46,800 bases of DNA from CAZNNH01 sp964574335. Lineage in GTDB: Bacteria; Acidobacteriota; Vicinamibacteria; Fen-336. Below are positions 44,652-46,800 of this stretch, in pieces. Location of the stretch: positions 1-46,800 of the forward strand of contig CAZNNH010000033.1 in NCBI GenBank assembly GCA_964574335.1, given 5' to 3'. Position 1 is the first letter of the stretch; the number at the start of each line of letters is the position of its first letter. The position numbers and the translations under genes were made by a program. The notes under the pieces were generated by a model. The model did not search any database. It worked only from the letters and a program-made list of their open reading frames with translations, and was not told the DNA's origin.

Positions 44652-46226
44652 GTGTCGGGGTCGCACAGCACCACGCGGGAAGTCACGCTGGACCCCGACG
44701 ATCCTCTCGGGAGCGGAGCCGAGGCCCTCACCCCGGACCGCTCGCTGGCCATATTCGAGATCGGCCGGCGCTTCCTCGCCTCGCGCCATCCGGCCGAGCT
44801 CCAGGAACGGATCCAGTCGGCGCTCCTGGAGCATCTCCAGCCCGACCACGCGGCCATCCTGCGCTGCCGGCCGAGCGGGGAGCTGACCCCGGTCTGGTCC
44901 CACGGCCTCGACCTCGAGGGGCCGTCTTCGGCCTGGCCGCTGAGCCACACGGTCCTTCGCCGGGCCGTGGGCGAGGGGCTGGCGGTGCTGGCTCAAGACG
45001 TGCGCCACGACACCGATCTCAGGCGCGCGGAGAGCATCCAGCGGTTCCGGATCCGCTCCGTCCTGTGCGTACCGCTGGGCCGGCCTGCCAGCGGAGCCAT
45101 CTATCTCGACAACCGCAGCGACCGTCCCTTCTCGCCGGCGGATCTCGGCTTCCTCACCGCGGTGGCGCTGTACGCCACCCTGGTCCTCGATCGGGCCCGC
45201 GAGGACGAGCAGACCCGGGCCGCCCTGGAGAGGAGCCGGGACCAGGCGACGGCCCTCCAGGAAGAGCTGCTGCGCCACGAGATCGTCGGCAAGTCGAAGC
45301 CGCTGCTCGACGCCTACGACATGCTGTGCCGCTTCGCGCGCGCGGAGGCGGGCGTGCTGCTGGTCGGCGAGACCGGCACCGGGAAGGAGCTGTTCGCCCG
45401 CGCCTACGCCGCGGCGGGGCCCCGGGCCGGCTCCCCCTACGTCCCGGTGACGATCCCGGCCCTGGCCAGCAGCCTGGTCGAGTCCGAGCTGTTCGGGCAC
45501 GTCAAGGGAGCCTTCACCGAGGCGCGGCGGGACAAGCCGGGGCGGCTCGAGATCGCCGACCGCGGCGTCCTCTTCCTCGACGAGGTGGGCGAGATCGAGG
45601 CGCCGCTGCAGGTCAAGCTGCTGCGCTTCCTCGACTCCGGCGAGCTGACCCGGGTGGGCGACACCGCGCCGCGCCGGATCGACGCGCTGGTCGTGGCCGC
45701 CACCAACCGGAAGCTCGACAAAGCGGTGGCCGACGGCCACTTCCGTGCGGACCTGCTGGCCAGGCTGGGCCACGTGGTGGAGCTACCGCCGCTTCGAGCC
45801 CGTCCCGGCGACGTGGCGCTGCTGGCCGAGCACTTCCTCGCCCGCTTCGATCGCCGAGGGGGGCGCCGGTTCTCGCCCGAGGCCCTCGACCTGCTGGCCC
45901 GCCACAGTTGGCCGTTCAACGTCCGCGAGCTGAAGCAGGTGGTCGAGCGCGCCGTCTGCCTGTTCGACGACGACCCGCTGCGGCCCGAGCACCTCCCCGA
46001 GTACCTGCGGACGGAGGCCGCCAGCCGGCCCTTGCAGCGAGAGGCGACGGCCCCGCCGGGACCGCTGAAGGACGTGGTCGAGGACGCCGAAAGGGTCCAC
46101 ATCCAGCGGGCCCTGGAGTACACGCAGGGCAACAAGCGCCGGGCGATGGAGCTTCTCGGCGTCTCGCCCGACACCTTCTACCGCCGGCTCGAGCACTTCG
46201 GCCTCCACCGCCGCTCTCGCGGCTAG
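44652..46226 (+). CDS. GAF-AAA+-Fis transcriptional regulator (sigma-54 activator-like)
   Basis: This 524-residue protein starts at a GTG. Residues about 30-185 form a GAF sensory domain (LQPDHAAILRCRPSGELTPV, RSVLCVPLGRPASGAIYLD). The AAA+ domain follows with Walker A VGETGTGKELFA and Walker B GVLFLDEVGE. The sigma-54-contact loop reads GHVKGAFTEA rather than the usual GAFTGA. The C-terminal helix-turn-helix is Fis-type (GNKRRAMELLGVSPDTFYRR). It is divergent from the RND efflux operon and shares its intergenic palindrome, so it may control that operon. The altered loop leaves open whether it really works with sigma-54. Confidence 0.9.
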   Translation: MSGSHSTTREVTLDPDDPLGSGAEALTPDRSLAIFEIGRRFLASRHPAELQERIQSALLEHLQPDHAAILRCRPSGELTPVWSHGLDLEGPSSAWPLSHTVLRRAVGEGLAVLAQDVRHDTDLRRAESIQRFRIRSVLCVPLGRPASGAIYLDNRSDRPFSPADLGFLTAVALYATLVLDRAREDEQTRAALERSRDQATALQEELLRHEIVGKSKPLLDAYDMLCRFARAEAGVLLVGETGTGKELFARAYAAAGPRAGSPYVPVTIPALASSLVESELFGHVKGAFTEARRDKPGRLEIADRGVLFLDEVGEIEAPLQVKLLRFLDSGELTRVGDTAPRRIDALVVAATNRKLDKAVADGHFRADLLARLGHVVELPPLRARPGDVALLAEHFLARFDRRGGRRFSPEALDLLARHSWPFNVRELKQVVERAVCLFDDDPLRPEHLPEYLRTEAASRPLQREATAPPGPLKDVVEDAERVHIQRALEYTQGNKRRAMELLGVSPDTFYRRLEHFGLHRRSRG

Positions 46227-46236
46227 CCTTCCGCGA

Positions 46237-46254
46237 CGGCCGTACGTACGGCCG
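46237..46254. other. perfect 18-bp palindrome after the regulator gene
   Basis: CGGCCGTACGTACGGCCG reads the same on both strands. It starts 11 bp after the regulator stop codon and has no T-run after it. It may be an operator or a factor-dependent terminator hairpin. The neighbouring 46255-46355 shows nothing else recognisable. Confidence 0.45.
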
Positions 46255-46355
46255 CGGGACGCCGTTCGAGCCTCGTACGCGCTCCCACCCCGGTAGCCCC
46301 GACATCTCAAGCACTTGGACGAGGCGACGCCTCGGCGGCCGCGGCACCGGTCTTG

Positions 46356-46397
46356 CCTCCTGAGGGTTCGACGTTCACGACGTCCATTCTCAGGAGG
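46356..46397 (+). promoter_or_regulatory. hairpin that sequesters the Shine-Dalgarno sequence
   Basis: CCTCCTGAG (46356-46364) is the exact complement of CTCAGGAGG (46389-46397). The latter contains the AGGAGG ribosome binding site of the lipoprotein gene at 46406. Inside it, GACGT (46370-46374) pairs with ACGTC (46380-46384). In an RNA reading this stem, the binding site would be closed, which suggests control of translation. Confidence 0.5.
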
Positions 46398-46405
46398 AGA
46401 AACCC

Positions 46406-46800
46406 ATGACGACCTCGAGATTCCTCGCCGTTGTGCTCGCCCTCTCGCTGGCGGCGTGCGACGGCGACGACCCCGTCGCCCCGTCGCCGATCCCGTCCCC
46501 GGCCCCGTCGCCGGTCCCGTCGCTGCCCAACCTCTCCGGCACCTGGCGCGTCTACTGGACGGTCCAGTTCGTCCGTCAGAGCGATGGCTTCGATGGCCAG
46601 TACCACTGCTCCGGGGCGCTGACGCTCTCGCAGAGCACAACCACCGGGGCTTCGGCAGGCCTCAGTGGGTTCGCCACGATCTACCCAGACTACTCCTGCC
46701 CGCTCGGCACCTTCGACGTGACCGGTTCGGTCCGCCCCAACGGTGAGGTCGACTTGCAGACCGTCGGGCCCCGCCCTCCGGAAGGCCAGTGCCCGTTCGT
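46406..46800 (+). CDS. small lipoprotein, partial (runs off window)
   Basis: At least 131 residues are visible. It starts MTTSRFLAVVLALSLAACDG, a lipoprotein signal with lipobox LAAC. A proline-serine linker (PSPIPSPAPSPVPSLPN) follows, then LSGTWRVYWTVQFVRQSDGF and CSGALTLSQSTTTGASAG, the start of a beta-rich domain seen in lipocalin-like secreted proteins. No family is recognised. The ATG lies 8 nt after an AGGAGG that is part of the hairpin at 46356-46397. The 3-prime end is beyond the window. Confidence 0.8.
   Translation, partial: MTTSRFLAVVLALSLAACDGDDPVAPSPIPSPAPSPVPSLPNLSGTWRVYWTVQFVRQSDGFDGQYHCSGALTLSQSTTTGASAGLSGFATIYPDYSCPLGTFDVTGSVRPNGEVDLQTVGPRPPEGQCPF

Overview
The window is very GC-rich and almost fully coded. 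The two ADOP-type permeases (a fused MacB/FtsX form characteristic of Acidobacteriota), several BamB/PQQ-like beta-propellers and a secreted ankyrin protein suggest an acidobacterium; this is inferred from gene content, not from a marker gene. No rRNA, tRNA or CRISPR array was seen.

Left edge (1-1312): a scrambled stretch. A minus-strand piece of mevalonate kinase abuts the C-terminal third of an ADOP permease on the plus strand. A hairpin, a doubtful small broken reading frame and a 56-bp repeat follow.

Core (1313-25735): a two-component system (1313-3807, minus) is divergent from a plus-strand run that never changes strand over 21.7 kb. The run begins with a PQQ-like propeller, a secreted ankyrin protein and a second propeller. 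Thirteen tightly packed genes follow (8566-25735), eleven of the twelve junctions overlapping and the other separated by one base. They encode an HdrA-like ferredoxin, a radical SAM enzyme, a DUF116-polyprenyl synthase fusion, a short terpenoid-toroid protein, a squalene-hopene-cyclase-like enzyme with a DADD motif, a propeller, an NHL protein, a Tat-exported ferredoxin, a NapH-like membrane polyferredoxin, a membrane-anchored propeller, a NuoE-NuoF fusion, a NuoG/GltD-like iron-sulfur flavoprotein and a BioB/HydE-like radical SAM enzyme. Read together they look like an isoprenoid-building and -cyclising pathway tied to NAD(P)H-driven low-potential electron transfer, two radical SAM steps and extracytoplasmic partners. 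I do not recognise this combination as a described system; its product is unknown. Near-identical 56-bp direct repeats (1201-1256 and 25826-25881) bracket the two-component system plus operon, and ADOP permease sequence lies outside both.

Right part (25930-46800): an ADOP permease; a secreted unknown protein overlapping a Gfo/Idh/MocA oxidoreductase; a small carbohydrate group (LamG-like secreted protein, GH39 glycosidase, Tat-exported enolase-superfamily dehydratase) with a Cu/Zn superoxide dismutase relic between genes; adenosine deaminase; an S41 protease; a lipoprotein; a complete RND tripartite efflux operon; a divergent GAF-AAA+-Fis regulator with a perfect 23-bp palindrome in the shared intergenic region; and a truncated lipoprotein gene whose Shine-Dalgarno sequence lies inside a predicted hairpin.
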